A DNA stretch of 64,000 nt from Notospermus geniculatus. Lineage: Eukaryota; Nemertea; Pilidiophora; Heteronemertea; Lineidae. The position numbers and the translations under genes are program-made. The stretch covers positions 259,208 through 323,207 of the forward strand of contig NMRB01000096.1 in assembly GCA_002633025.1 (NCBI GenBank), in the 5' to 3' direction. Shown in pieces: positions 1 through 13,426 of the stretch; within the stretch, counting starts at the first letter, position 1; each line of letters begins with the position of its first letter. The notes under the pieces were generated by a model. That model made no database searches. It saw only the letters and a program-made list of their open reading frames with translations, and was not told the origin of the DNA.

Positions 1-1070
1 AGGTAAATATGATCTCTTAATAATATTTGGAGAGAAACACGAGATAATGTGATATTGGTTACATTCTATTAGTTCAATTTGTTCTGAGAAACGTTTTGTT
101 TTGGTTGTAGAGTGGGAACAAGCTGACGATTCATCCAAGAAGAAAATGGTCACAACTCTTGTTTATCTTGAAAGAAGCCTGAAGTGTAGACCAAGCTGCA
201 CAGAGTCACAGCCTACTCAGTCAGTTGTCATTGTACAAGGCTGAGGGTTGCACCACACATCCATACGTTCACTTCTAAGATACTTTTGATTATAATTCAG
301 AGAATTGTGTTGACTGTGTAAAATGATCATGGAAATCATTCCAGAAGTCCTTCAACTAATTGGTGGTAATTTGGGTCACAATAATTATATATATTTTGGC
401 TTCCCATTCAAGCTTTGACCAGGAAATCTCCTATTACTAGAGAAATAATGAGACATACGAGAGAAGGATGGTCTCACTAAAGGATAACTCTGCTTTGCCG
501 AGATCCACATAATGATTTGTCATTCTAACACCAGGTGGCAGTTGCTACGTGTGTACAGTGCCCTCTATTGAGTAATGAGACACATGCACTATTGTCATGT
601 AGCCTATCAGATGTTGGGCAAGTCGACCTCGAGATATTCAGGACAGCTCGTTCCTACTTGCATCATTTTGCATCGAACTCTGTCATTGCTATAGGTGATA
701 TAATGTGTATCCAGTAGTCTGCACCTCGTGTTACACGCAAGTACAACACAATATATCGACTTTGTAACCCTCGTTAATGAGAGGCAGTCACTTGAATGAC
801 CACTCGTGTATTTAATTAGTGACTAATGGGGACTGGGAGATGTCGTGCTATTGGGTTAATTACAGTCGTGGTGTACACAGCTACGCAAAACCACGTATCA
901 TGTGACGTCATCGATTTCGCTGTCTGGTCCATTGTCGTCATGCGCTCCGGCCCCCGCTGGGTGCCTGAAGTTGAGGCACGCACTACGACAGGGGACCAGT
1001 CTAGTTCTGATGTTGTCCGAAAGTTTTGGGCCGGGTTGGCAGCATTAGCCTGATTCTAGGACATTTGCCC
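1..1070. other. No gene seen, left edge
   Basis: I see no supported gene. Open frames are short, begin at non-ATG codons and have no clear splice context. The block ends at the assembly gap. Confidence 0.5.
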
Positions 1071-2068
1071 NNNNNNNNNNNNNNNNNNNNNNNNNNNNNN
1101 NNNNNNNNNNNNNNNNNNNNNNNNNNNNNNNNNNNNNNNNNNNNNNNNNNNNNNNNNNNNNNNNNNNNNNNNNNNNNNNNNNNNNNNNNNNNNNNNNNNN
1201 NNNNNNNNNNNNNNNNNNNNNNNNNNNNNNNNNNNNNNNNNNNNNNNNNNNNNNNNNNNNNNNNNNNNNNNNNNNNNNNNNNNNNNNNNNNNNNNNNNNN
1301 NNNNNNNNNNNNNNNNNNNNNNNNNNNNNNNNNNNNNNNNNNNNNNNNNNNNNNNNNNNNNNNNNNNNNNNNNNNNNNNNNNNNNNNNNNNNNNNNNNNN
1401 NNNNNNNNNNNNNNNNNNNNNNNNNNNNNNNNNNNNNNNNNNNNNNNNNNNNNNNNNNNNNNNNNNNNNNNNNNNNNNNNNNNNNNNNNNNNNNNNNNNN
1501 NNNNNNNNNNNNNNNNNNNNNNNNNNNNNNNNNNNNNNNNNNNNNNNNNNNNNNNNNNNNNNNNNNNNNNNNNNNNNNNNNNNNNNNNNNNNNNNNNNNN
1601 NNNNNNNNNNNNNNNNNNNNNNNNNNNNNNNNNNNNNNNNNNNNNNNNNNNNNNNNNNNNNNNNNNNNNNNNNNNNNNNNNNNNNNNNNNNNNNNNNNNN
1701 NNNNNNNNNNNNNNNNNNNNNNNNNNNNNNNNNNNNNNNNNNNNNNNNNNNNNNNNNNNNNNNNNNNNNNNNNNNNNNNNNNNNNNNNNNNNNNNNNNNN
1801 NNNNNNNNNNNNNNNNNNNNNNNNNNNNNNNNNNNNNNNNNNNNNNNNNNNNNNNNNNNNNNNNNNNNNNNNNNNNNNNNNNNNNNNNNNNNNNNNNNNN
1901 NNNNNNNNNNNNNNNNNNNNNNNNNNNNNNNNNNNNNNNNNNNNNNNNNNNNNNNNNNNNNNNNNNNNNNNNNNNNNNNNNNNNNNNNNNNNNNNNNNNN
2001 NNNNNNNNNNNNNNNNNNNNNNNNNNNNNNNNNNNNNNNNNNNNNNNNNNNNNNNNNNNNNNNNNNNN
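1071..2068. other. Assembly gap (998 N)
   Basis: A run of N about 1 kb long, followed by a poly-C tract at 2069-2081. Long open frames across it are artefacts of the N run. Confidence 0.99.
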
Positions 2069-2551
2069 CCCCCCCCCCCCCAAGATTTTGAAATAAAAAT
2101 AAGAGCAAGTTGTAAAGCTACATGTAAACCAATGGTGAGGTTTCTAATCGATCAGACGATAAGAATTCTGCTCAAAGTCAGAGCCACTCGTTCATGTATA
2201 CATGTATGTCGATCCATCCGTGGATTTAGCCTCGTGTCCTTCATCATGGTTTACAGCAACCAAGCTGCTAGCTCATCAACTCTTGCCACGAGTGTAACCA
2301 ACAGGAATAACACTGCTTCTCTCTCATTTCATTGATTTTTCCCTGATGGGTGGTGACTCATCCGAGACATCACAAAAGAACCAAGATTATGTGGAGAGCC
2401 ATCAGCAAAAACCTCAAACACTGCCTCGGCTGCAAAAATCGTGCTAATGTTGATAAATATGTGTCGATGGTGTAGCTAAATTACTCTGCTTCGAGATGAA
2501 AGAGGTCTCTGAGTTTTAATAGGCCTATTAATGGCCTGCAGTTGAGTTAAT

Positions 2552-2680
2552 ATCGAGTTTTTCGCAAAACCCCCGAAACGCCAACGCGAACGTCTATCGT
2601 GCTCTCTTCGTGGCATCGAACAATAGGTTTGAAGTTGGCGTTGGCGTTCCCCCTCGGGGGCTTTGCGAAAACTCCCTATT
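2552..2680. repeat. Miniature inverted-repeat element, family C, copy 1
   Basis: The left end (gagtttttcgcaaaaccccc) is the inverse of the right end (gggggctttgcgaaaactcc). The middle carries a short tract (gtgctctcttcgtggcatcg) shared with the copy at 58013-58146. The minus-strand 70-aa open frame over it is only the element read through. Confidence 0.85.
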
Positions 2681-5600
2681 GCTGCCAAATCGTGTACCCT
2701 TCATGCCGGTAGTTTACCAACAGAGATGTTCCTCCTATGCCCAAGCACACTTTCTTTACTCGGGAGTCATGTTCTACCGTTAACAGCTCCACATATCGAC
2801 ATATCCTTGTCAGGATCTGTCATCTCATAATGCAAGATATCAGGCTGCTTTAATTCATGATACATGGACCACTGATTGTGCCTTGTGGTTCAGGAAGGAC
2901 ATTGTTTCACCCAAAGTCTCACCAAGAGTGGGATTGAGACCTCAGACCTACTGACATTTATTCCAAAACACGACACCAGTGTGACCTGTACATTCTGAAG
3001 TTGGTGATGGTGAAGTATACAAGGCCTATGGTCACTTCACCTTCGGACTGTAGGCGTAGGCCTACTCTCTACTCAGAGAGTGTAGTCCGAAGGGAAGCGA
3101 TATCAACACTTGATTTTCAAGATGGGTTCAAGGATGCTAATCCAGTGACCTCTTCACCCCAGTCGTGGCGTATCCTTTCAAACTGTGAGTCACACTGTTT
3201 CATCTTCCTTAGGGATAGCAAGCAGGATCAATATCCCTCTGATCAACACGGAGATCATGTGCCAACATACATCTACCACCAACGATCTATCGAAGAGGAT
3301 GCAGCTCTAATCATTGGTGATCTTCCTTGTGTCTTTTCAGTCATCAAGAAGCCAACCGGCCCTTGGCTTGAAGCAGTCAAAGTTGAGAGTAAGTACCCGT
3401 ACTCCTTGTTTAGGAAAAGTTTAAGGGGTAATACATGTACATGTCAGTCTCTTTGAAACGGAACAAACGTCTACTGCCAGAGGTGAGACAGCTTCTGAAG
3501 GACGAACCAAGTAAACGAAACTGTCATCCCGACAAAAATACCCCAACTTCAATGGCCGATTTTTTCATCCTCGCCTTCCCGTGTTCGACTGGTCTCCTGC
3601 CCTTGAAACATTCCGCTGTACGATTTGCGGAACCTTTCGAGGGAAGAGGACCAGTCTACGGGTGAATGATGGTGAACAGGGCCGCCATCAGCGAAAGGGG
3701 TCAAACGATGTCAAAAAAGACACATATTTGACAATGTTAGAGGTCTTTGCTCGGTTAATTAGTGTTGGTTGATAAAGATAAGAACCTCACGTTTCATTAG
3801 GGTCCAATTAAGACGCTATTTGTTTGATTTTTCTTGTTGAAATCGGCCCTGGGGTATTTTCGTCGCGATCAGTTTTGTTTACTACTTGCTTCGCTTCCTT
3901 CGAAGCTCTCGGATAGTTCTAAATACGTTTGATGTGGTATTTGGGCTCTGTGCTTGACATTCTCTCACTGACAGCTCTCCAGGGTCAAACTTATACAGTT
4001 CACTAGCCAAAGAGTGAAATTTGTATAAAATTGCCCAACTGATTTGCTGTAGTTTCTGTGGATGGAAAACTGGTTATTGCCCCTTTAAGTTGTTGATGGA
4101 CTGTCGGACTTTATCTAGTCGTGAGCACGATAAATAATAGATTAACCTGCCAACTGATATCTAGGTGACCAACATGTCTACCTTTCCGCCGATTCCTATT
4201 CGGTAGTATACGTCCGACAATGCCACGTCGTTACAGTTCCTTCCTCGTTTCCGTACCGGTAGCATACACAATCATCTTATTTCTTTACCGTCCTCTTTGT
4301 GGATGGATTTTTTTACGTCAGGTTTAGTGGACACTAAAATCAGGCCACTAAAATCAGGCCATTACCCTTGATCCCTACGTAGAGTATCCAAACAACCCTC
4401 GTGGCACAATAACAATGAACCCCCCACTCATGGCAGCCAAGGTAAACGATCCTGACAGACATCTTCCTCATTTTATTGACATTTTGCCCACTGGGTCCGA
4501 TAATGCTACATGTATTCTATCCGTTTCCAATACTGGTAAAAAAAGCAGACGTATGTGATTTCTAATAATATCATCAGCAGGTGGGTATGTGATTTCTAAT
4601 AATATCATCAGCAGGTGGGGATCAAAATAATGTCTAGCTTGGGTAACAAATTTACCAGGCTCCACAGATTAAAGGTGAGCTCCTGTACCATACTTCTATC
4701 TAAAATTATTTGTTTAGAAACCACTAACCAACTTCATTATCTCACATTACTCTCCATCCTTTAAGCTTTTAGTGAGCTAAGGGAAGCTTCCGCGCCATAA
4801 AGTTAAATTAGCAGGGCTATCATTATGCTCCATTAGCAGTCCGTGCAGGTACTATTACATATAGTTTTCAATCATCAGTTTATGACCTGCTTTTTCCCGA
4901 GGTGTCTCTGGTGTTCATGATTGTGTTGTCGTTGGAGACATGGGACATTTATATCATCAGCGACATCTATTGCAATACGTAAAAGTAGCTGCTGCATGCT
5001 TCTGTGTGTCTTGAGTTCCACTGACAGGATAACGCTTATTCCCGCGCTTATTTCATCGCCGAGGACTGTGGTTATTTTGAGGCAAATGCAATTCGATCGC
5101 AAGTTACCTTCGCGGTATTTCTTGAATTCCATCATGTGGTGTGCAAATAGGCTTCATAAAGTGTAGTGGCCATGGCTCCTTTGGTAAGAACAACATAAGG
5201 AACATATTATTAGAGTGTAGTAGGAACGTAACTTTGCTTTACATGGCACTGGAATTTGAAAATGATTTGAAAGATGGCTGTATCTGCAATCTTACTAAAA
5301 GTTAAGATCTTTGTTGAGGTTGATATTATCCTTTCCTGCTCGTGTAAATAGAAGTTCTCTGTCACAGCAGTGTCCAACGACTGACTTCCTACTCAGAACA
5401 AAATCGCTCAAAGCGCAGGAAGATCGCATCTGCTGGAAATGCAAAATGCTGTCTTCAGCGACAAAAACTCATGATCGTTATGTAAATGGCTGTAGGAGTC
5501 TTACTATTTATTTTGAAGAAAAAAGTTTCTTTCTGATGGTAAGAGGATGTGGACTGTTTGAACAAACCTGGTCAGACATCGCCTGACAGTAGTTTGTTGC

Positions 5601-6757
5601 CGATATAATTTGAACAAATACGTGGACTTGCATGTAGATCTACTCGGGAGGTTTGAGATTATGATTTTGTGAAGAGGTGTCGGTCTTCTTGAACAAATAA
5701 ACACTTTATAGAAGCTCGTGGTGTCGTTGTTGCTGGGGATCACGGAGAGCACCACAGACTCCAACCTTGATGGATGATGTTAAGTACCATCAAACATTTA
5801 GGAGTCAATATTGTTCAACTTCCCCGTCACTTCCACTCTACATCCCTGATAATCTGACATAACTGTCCTGACGTGACCCAATTCCTCATCACGTCAGCGG
5901 ATTGTCATCTGACATGTTTAGAATCCAATCCGATAGAGTCAGTGTCTATGCATTCTATAATTACTGGATGATCATTTTAATTGCCATGTAGGCCTATCAT
6001 CCAATCAAATATCCCATAACTAGGTCAGGAAACCCGGCCATGTCAAACATGTCATGAAACATTAATAGCAGGATTGACGTCAGAATGTATCTGATTGGTA
6101 CAAACCTTATACAGTCTCCGTTCTGTGACTTCTTCCGTTGATCCAAAGTCCAAATGCTTGCAGTGGATTTTCAGCCATGTGTGGAATTTGCCTGACATCA
6201 CTTGAACCAGTTTCATGACATGCTTGGTTGTTAATAGATGTAGGAGAGTGTACACCCATGTACGGACTACTGCAGCCAGCTTAACTTGAGTCTCACGAAG
6301 GAAAAGCGGGACAGAACCCACTTATTAAGTCCAGATGTCAACCTATATTAGAATGGGTTGTTCATTTAGAGCAGCCGCTAATTGTTGATGCCATAAACAG
6401 CGGTACATCTCATTCACTAACTACTGCACTCATATAAAGGTTATCATGTTATGGTGAAATCAACAGCACTATATGAAAGGATTTACTACTGGCGAGAATG
6501 AGAGGACTATAAATATAAATGCGTTGTTGATACAGGAGGCTGGCATATGGTGTTGGGCAGCGAGCCAGTCACGAGGAAGCTGGTTGCACGTGTGTAGCTC
6601 ATGTAGTACTACAGTACGATTATTGCTTACCAGCAAGGTGAAAAGTTATTCAGCTTTGTGTACCATTTGGATACAGACGCTCCTGGAAGCAACCAGAGGC
6701 TTTTCGGGACAGTGTCTGTTGTCTGTTGCATACAAGTAGATACGAAAGATTTGATCG
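2681..6757. other. No confident gene
   Basis: Apart from the weak exon candidate at 3213-3391, I find nothing coding. There is a local direct duplication of a 35-bp unit at about 4551-4617 (gtatgtgatttctaataata, twice). The remaining open frames are short with no splice support. Confidence 0.45.
3213..3391 (+). other. Possible exon of unknown gene
   Basis: An open stretch lies between an acceptor-like site (cttccttag at 3204-3212) and a consensus donor (GTAAGT at about 3392). The frame continues upstream to 3001, so the acceptor may be unused. The peptide is not low-complexity (it includes GDLPCVFSVIKK and GPWLEAVKVE), but I recognise no family. A relic of a mobile element is equally possible. 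No partner exons were found. Confidence 0.25.
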
Positions 6758-6808
6758 ATGAAAACTTTAGATAGTGTGGATCATGTGATGCAGGACAAAC
6801 TCAAACAG
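6758..6808 (+). CDS. Candidate alternative first exon of the RASGEF1-like gene
   Basis: An ATG begins 17 codons (MKTLDSVDHVMQDKLKQ) that end exactly at a donor (CAG|GTAAGG) in phase 0. The exon at 19503 starts in phase 0, so this peptide could replace the first exon at 18695. RASGEF1 N-termini are variable, so homology cannot confirm it. The spacing (about 12.7 kb) is long but usual for first introns. A chance ATG before a cryptic donor is the main alternative. Confidence 0.35.
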
Positions 6809-8064
6809 GTAAGGTAGTTGTATTTTTTTTTAGGTCAGCAGCATTGCATTTCTGAGCTGAGAAAGAATTACTTAATATGCTCATTGTAGGCCTAGATTTC
6901 TATTGTTATCCAACTGTGACATTGGCCTGTATTCTCGTGCAAATACGAAACTTGTGTTCTTCCTCATGGTATCATGGTCCTTTCATAAAATCGGTGTTTA
7001 TAAAGTGACTGAGTTGAATCCGAGATGTTCAACAACATGTTCTAAGTTATTTTGTAACTGAGAGTCAGTAGAGGAAATCCATTTGTTCGGAGTTAAGGGC
7101 ATGTAAGGGATCGTACCTAAGTTTCATCGCCAGTAGTACATGAGGTATTGATTTTCCTTTCCCAATGTTAACCTGCCAGATGGGCTCATTAGCTCTTCAT
7201 CCTCCTTGAGCTCATCATTGACCAGCTGTCGATCATCCATCTGCAGTGACTGCATCCCTCTGAGATGTCATTGAAAGAAAGCTGCTGTTCGTAGGGGTCC
7301 AACCCTGAGAAGACAGACGCGAATTCGAAATAGCCTGCAGGATCATCTGAAATTCAGTTGATGCCAAAATGGTCGAACATGAACAAGTCCTGAGATTTGC
7401 TTCGTAGGAGATGCAGTATCAACCTGAATATGAGATTGATAGTAGTTTTGCAAGGTGATTGTCATATTGTTGTGTTTTGTCCAGGTATGGCTTCAATAAG
7501 AATGGTGAAAAAGTTGGTCACTTGTTGTGTACAAGGCTGGGATATCAAGGTAGGCAGGTGATCATCAAAATGCCCTGATCTTTCAAGTTACATCATGCTT
7601 TGTGGCGGAGTTTTTCCTTGACCATGCTTGACGAAAATCATTGGAAAGGTGCTTGAAACTGCTTTTGTGGATCTGTTCAAACTAGTAACTTTTACATTGT
7701 ATGTCTGCCAGTAGAATTCTGTTTTAGTTGCTGTCAGATCTCTGTTTTAGCTTGTTTGGCTGAAGCATTTCATGTAAATGTAAATATGCACTATTCACCT
7801 TTGAATGGTCATTATTCAACATCAGTGTACAGACTTCTGTTAGTGTAAACACAAGAATGGATTGCTGTATTTGACAGTGCTGTATATTTCTCTGGCCTGG
7901 TTCACATTGGCAATAATCATTATCATTACATGGCAATTTCGATGATCAAGGTAATCAATTCTCGTGCCGAGTTTCCCACTGACATATTGAATACCGCTTC
8001 TCGATAAAGTGGAGAATTGCACAATTTTTTTGTGGAACGGAATTCAGAATCCTTGTCGTCGCTT

Positions 8065-8434
8065 AAGGGTTGATAAATTGTTCTAGAAGGGTTGATAAAT
8101 TGGTCTAGAAGGGTTGATAAATTGTTCTAGAAGGGTTGATAAATTGGTCGAGAAGGATTGATAAATTGTTCTAGAAGGGTTGATAAATTGGTCTAGAAGG
8201 GTTGATAATTGGTCCACAAGGGTTGATAAATTGGTCTAGAACGGTTGATAAACTGATCTAGAAAGGTTAAGGGTTGATAAATTGGTCTAGATAGAAGGGT
8301 CGATAAATTGGTCTAGAAGGGTTAAATTGGTCTAGAAGGGTTGATAAACTGGGTTGATAGCTTGGTCTTGAAGAGTTGATAGCTTGGTCTTGAAGGGTTT
8401 ATAGCTTGGTCTCGAAGGATTGATAGATTGATAG
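8065..8434. repeat. Minisatellite, 22-bp unit
   Basis: About 17 imperfect tandem copies of a unit like gggttgataaattggtctag plus 2 bp. Units vary (ttg/ttc tctag; tagcttggtcttg near the right end), so the array is degenerating rightwards. Non-coding. Confidence 0.95.
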
Positions 8435-10635
8435 TGTGGGTATTATCGGTTGACACGCTGCTCTATATTTTCACGTATCTGCTAAATCTGCCCCTGGCAC
8501 ATTTCGAAGTGTTATCACTGAAAGACGTATTGATTTTAGTTAGAGGTCTAAATATATGTATTCGATGTTCTTCATTGATTACACTAACCCTGGCCGTGGA
8601 AATGACTTTGCCTGATTGGAGTTATGACTGTTTCTTTCCCACAACACCATGGGATCTGATTGCTCCTATTTCTTTGGCTTGGATTTGCAGGTTCCCTTGG
8701 AAAATCATTCTTGATAGAACTAATGTGGAAATGAAATAGCCTATCCAGGATTATAAAAAATCGTTCCGTAATTTTGACTAACGCAACAAGGAATAGCACG
8801 GGTGATTTCCTTCTGAACCAAAATGTGAAAGCAACAAACAAGGCTTTCCTCCCTGGTATGACATGTATGAATTGCTTGTAATTTGCACCTAGAAACTGAT
8901 GGAATTCTCAAGCTCATTGGAAAGCCGTTCAGAAGACTCTGATCTCTGCGGGCATCAAAACATCTCGATACCGCAGAACATACTTTTTTAGAGAGTAATT
9001 CCTCGTTAATTCAGTTAGTAGTATCGTATTTCCTTGGTTACTGAAGGGTTAATGCTGGTGACTTAGGAATAAGCATCTTATGACGAGAGAGGTATTGATT
9101 ACAACCTCATGATTCATTTGTTGACTGCTGTCGGTTAATCCATTGATGGTTATTAAATTCATTGATGTAGTGAAAATCCCAGGGGTCGAATTCATGAAAG
9201 ATCATCACTTTAAGCTTGAAGATATCAACTTATTGGTAACGGTTTCATGAGTGAATCATCGCTGACTGTACCATGAATCCTGTTACATTCTGACGATGAT
9301 GTTCCCGGTGAATGCATCGTAGAAGTTGCTTGCTGCAAACGCAGTGATGTGGTCATTGGTTGACAGATGAAGTTATTGCAAAATAATGATATATTGCTTC
9401 ACTTGATCGTTATACTTGAGAGCCGGAGGGAATATTGGAGATAAGACCTTGTGGAAACGAGCGAAACCATGAAGTAACAGTGGATTGCAAACCAAGGATT
9501 ACTGCTGTTTGTTCTGTTGGAAGCATCGGTAGAGAATCAAGGGTCGTGTTGGCAATCTGTTGGAGACATTGGGAGGCATTTCAATCAGCATCGAAGAGGA
9601 AATAAATGGCCAGCCTCTACGGGCATGACAGGCAAGTTTTTGGGTCCTTCATACAATATTCAACGTGGATGATCTGGCGGTCAGACTAAGACTAAGCCAC
9701 ATTTGGATGTTGGAGTGAACATTTACCGAGGTCTGGAGTCGTAATGCTGTTGTGTCATCATGTTCCCATAGCAATCATTATCAAGAAGAAGTCTATCACT
9801 CATCAGATGCGATCATCTCATTGACTATTGATCAGCTGTATCAACGGATGCTGGGCTAATAGAGCAGCATCATCGGCGGTGGATGTTGGTAATTAATGAG
9901 AAGATAGCTGCTTGAGGAGGGAACATCGTGGATGAGGGATACTCAGGAAAGCTAAGGAGAGTTTAAGACCGGAATATACTCACTACCAAGAGTTATTTTA
10001 TGAGGAAGTAAGGAAGGCACTGGCATGACTGGGACAGGAGAAGTGATGTTGCTTTTATTGGTCACATGACCTTCTGGATGAGTTGACTTGATATCATAGA
10101 CAACTACTGGTAATTAGCACTAATTATGTCGGTGTCGTATCCCTGGATGTGGTTTAATTGCAACAGTGTAATTAATTTGGACTAAAAATTACATTGGAAT
10201 GTTGTTTGCACTGTCAATAAGGACTTCGTTGCAGCCTCACATTTGTGGTACATAGAGACTCGGTTGGATTCGATGTGGTGTTGCTTTATCCTTGAAACTG
10301 GCGTCTTACTGGATACGGATTCATCATCGAAGGCTGCTGAGCCGAGTTCAAACCTTGAGATTCTTTAGATAGCATAAAATCAAGGTTGAGTCAACAAAGC
10401 TGTGAGCAGTTCCACTGGCATTTTACCGGTCTGTGTTACTGGGTGGATCATTATAAGGCCGACATCTCTACGAGGGTAGGAGTGCTGACTAGCGATTCTC
10501 TCAACTCCTTCCCTTTCTGTGGTTCATTATGGTGTTCGATATCACCGTCTCCTTCTTTCTCTTGGATGCTATTCTTGGCATTGATTTGAACACACAAACG
10601 TGACGACACGTTCTATTGTGGATGATGTAGGAGTA
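8435..10635. other. No gene seen (5' intron or intergenic)
   Basis: No exon with good borders and no clear repeat. If the exon at 6758 is real, this is intron of the RASGEF1-like gene. Confidence 0.4.
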
Positions 10636-10785
10636 ATGTTTCCTTACAAAATGGATGACATCTATTCCTACCCTTTGGGATACCGTTTCAAATGTTGGGA
10701 GAATCTTGAGTACATTACGCCACCTATTGATGATGTTGCTCATTGTCGTGCAGTTGCAGCCAGGATTATGCCTCTGTTGCAGTCG
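10636..10785 (+). CDS. Second candidate alternative first exon of the RASGEF1-like gene
   Basis: From the ATG at 10636, 50 codons run to a consensus donor (TCG|GTAAGT) in phase 0. The peptide begins MFPYKMDDIYSYPLGYRF and is rich in Tyr, Pro and Asp. The open frame continues 12 codons upstream without an ATG, which is compatible with 5' UTR. Phase 0 matches the exon at 19503, as for the other two candidate first exons. I recognise no domain in it. The exon could instead belong to an unrelated transcript. Confidence 0.4.
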
Positions 10786-13426
10786 GTAAGTGTCTCTTGA
10801 CCCCCGATTTCATCGAGGTGGTATAATTATCTGATTTTGAAGTTTGCCACCTACCTGTCATCATTCTATCCACGTCATTCGTCCCTTGAGTGCGCCCATG
10901 CCTGGACAGATGTGAGCATGAAGAACTCAAAAAGAGCAAAATAATCTAATACATATAAAGCAAATTCGCCCGATCTTTGTCACGAATGTTCTCTGCAGCC
11001 GCTGCATGGAGGGAGCTGAGCAATATCTTATTCGATTGCTCTTGATACAAGGAGTGATCTTTTCAAGGTTAAAATTTTAAAATCGGCCAAACTATGCTTT
11101 AAGAAGCGTTTTTCAGTCAAATTGCATCAAATTCAAAAGCAATGACGTCACAAACGTTGTGTGACGTCATGCATGTCATCACCGTTGCCATCTGAAATCA
11201 CGTCATCACGTCATTGAGGTATGTCCGTGTCCACAAAGTACCGTATCTTGGAGACCCGGTTTACCGGGTACTAAAGCTAGTACAAGTGATAGTTTAAATT
11301 CTGGTTTTTCATTCTATCGTATTTGATACCATCAGTATCTTCTCACAACTAAAAAAATAACCACAAGGCTCTGGTGTCCTTCAGCATAAATTGGCAAATG
11401 TTGTTTATGAATGCAATAATTACCACATTGATCTACACTTCCTGTAAAAACGAGCACTGATGGCATTGACGTCAGAGGAATAGGATGCTGATGATGATAC
11501 TCGGTGCTAATTGATGATGTTTGGATATCTATCACCTTGGACTGCATCATGATAGATGGTCATTATTACATCTGTTTATACATGTACATGCATAAGTTAT
11601 GACTCGTGTCTGCTCCAGTGGTTTATATGAGAAAGCTTCCCGGAAGCTAATCGAGAAGATTAAGTTCTTCTTGGGATGTTATATTGAGGAACTTAGGTTC
11701 GCTTCGGAGTAGGCAGTTTGTTCAATTCAAGGGGTCACAGGAGTAGCTGCTTTCTCAAATCATAACATACTCGTCTATAGCAATGCTCTTCCAACAAGTG
11801 TCCAGATCGTGTGCACACACAAGTATGGTATGTAGAATCATGATTTGAATTTCATGTTACCGGTATATATATATTCCGGTATATATATATTGGCTGACCG
11901 TGCACATCAGATCTGCTGTATCCACTTCGATATATATATTTTCGTCTTTTTTCTTCTGTTCATTTTCATCACCTTTGTTATCCATTGCCATCAACAACAT
12001 TACTCCTCGGCAGTTTACTAGTATCATCATCATCATCATCACTGCCATCGTCATCAGCATCAACATGTATTACGTCCACTATGAAAGAGGATTTCTCATC
12101 CAATGCCATCATCGCTGTGCTATCAATGCATCAGCATCATCGGTGGCAGTATCATCATTTCTGTTGCATCAGCAGCAGTATCCCCATCAATGGTCTCATC
12201 ATTGCTGCTCCCACCAGCATCATATCAGATTGTCGTCTTCAGTTTCATATCTATTTCGATGTTTGCATAGATTTCTGAGGTATTACAGAGTGATACTGTA
12301 TCCCTGCTTCAGTCTTCTGGTTTCTTTTTATCAGGCGACGATGGCAAACCACAACCATATCTTATTACCAAAGGCTGTAAATGAAGAACAGAAACTGACG
12401 TTTAAGAACTTACGCTTCAGATTTTTTTTCATGACGTCAATGCGAACTGCTCATTAACTACACACCAGTCATGAATGTACTGCAAACACGAGTTTTTAAA
12501 GAGAGTATTTTAGTACATCCTTTATGATCTGTTTACAACTTTATTGGACCCAAAGGTGTAATTCGGGTGCATCATTATAAAAATGACCCTGGAGTGGGAT
12601 CTGTTGATGTTGTTACCGTCGACGGCCGCCGTCAAAAGAGCTCGCGAAGAGCAATTACCCCTGACATCTATTTTACTAATTTGAAACAATTTGCTGTGGG
12701 GGAATGTGGATCATCATGAAGAGTTTATTTACTATCATCAAACTGGATATCGGCACCACGTACCCGAGTTAAAGAGTCAAATGAGAAATTGGTGTGGATG
12801 AAATCAGCAGCTCAAATGTGAAGTGAAAAGGATTACAAATTAAATTACTGTTATCCCCAGGCAGTGATTCTATTGCTTCTGCATGTGGATCCTGCTGTTT
12901 CAGTGCAAATGATGCAGTGTAGGCCGAGTGTATGCCTACGTGTACATCTATACCCAGAACCAGGGTGATGAGGAAAACCATTCTGTCTTGAGTTACGGTA
13001 TCTGTTACCAACGAGAAGAAATCGATCACCGAGGAAGTCTGATATCATCTCTGCAAACCTCAAATGATATCCCGAAATAGGAAATTAACGGTCAAGATAT
13101 CGGGGATATTAAGTGTTAGGGTTTCAGAACAAGCTTGGAGCCGATTGCATCCTACCACAGCACGGGTTCCCATCTTGACTACCAAGGTTGTGACATCGCC
13201 CCGCCCTCGACTACGCTCACACGAAGTCGAACAGACACATGGTAGGCCATGATGGGGTTTATCTTGCTCCTCCATGTCGACTACCTCTTCATCCACTCAC
13301 TGAAAAAAACCCAGCAAAACATCTCTCTCTTCCTGTTTGTGCTTTTATTGGAACAGTGAAAGAATGTTATACATCCTGATATATCTATATCTGGAAGCGG
13401 GAAAACCTGAGACGGGTGTTGTGGGC
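10786..13426. other. Intronic or intergenic; simple repeats only
   Basis: Contains a short tandem ccggtatatatatatt pair near 11868-11892 and a cat/atc trinucleotide tract at about 12020-12070, which produces the Ser/His/Ile-rich open frames at 11900-12457. No supported exon. Confidence 0.6.

Noticed and set aside
1001-2108. Three open frames of about 350 codons
   Set aside because: They consist almost entirely of X from the N gap.
11900-12457. 185-codon frame rich in Ser, His and Ile
   Set aside because: Produced by cat/atc trinucleotide repeats, with no splice context or conserved pattern.
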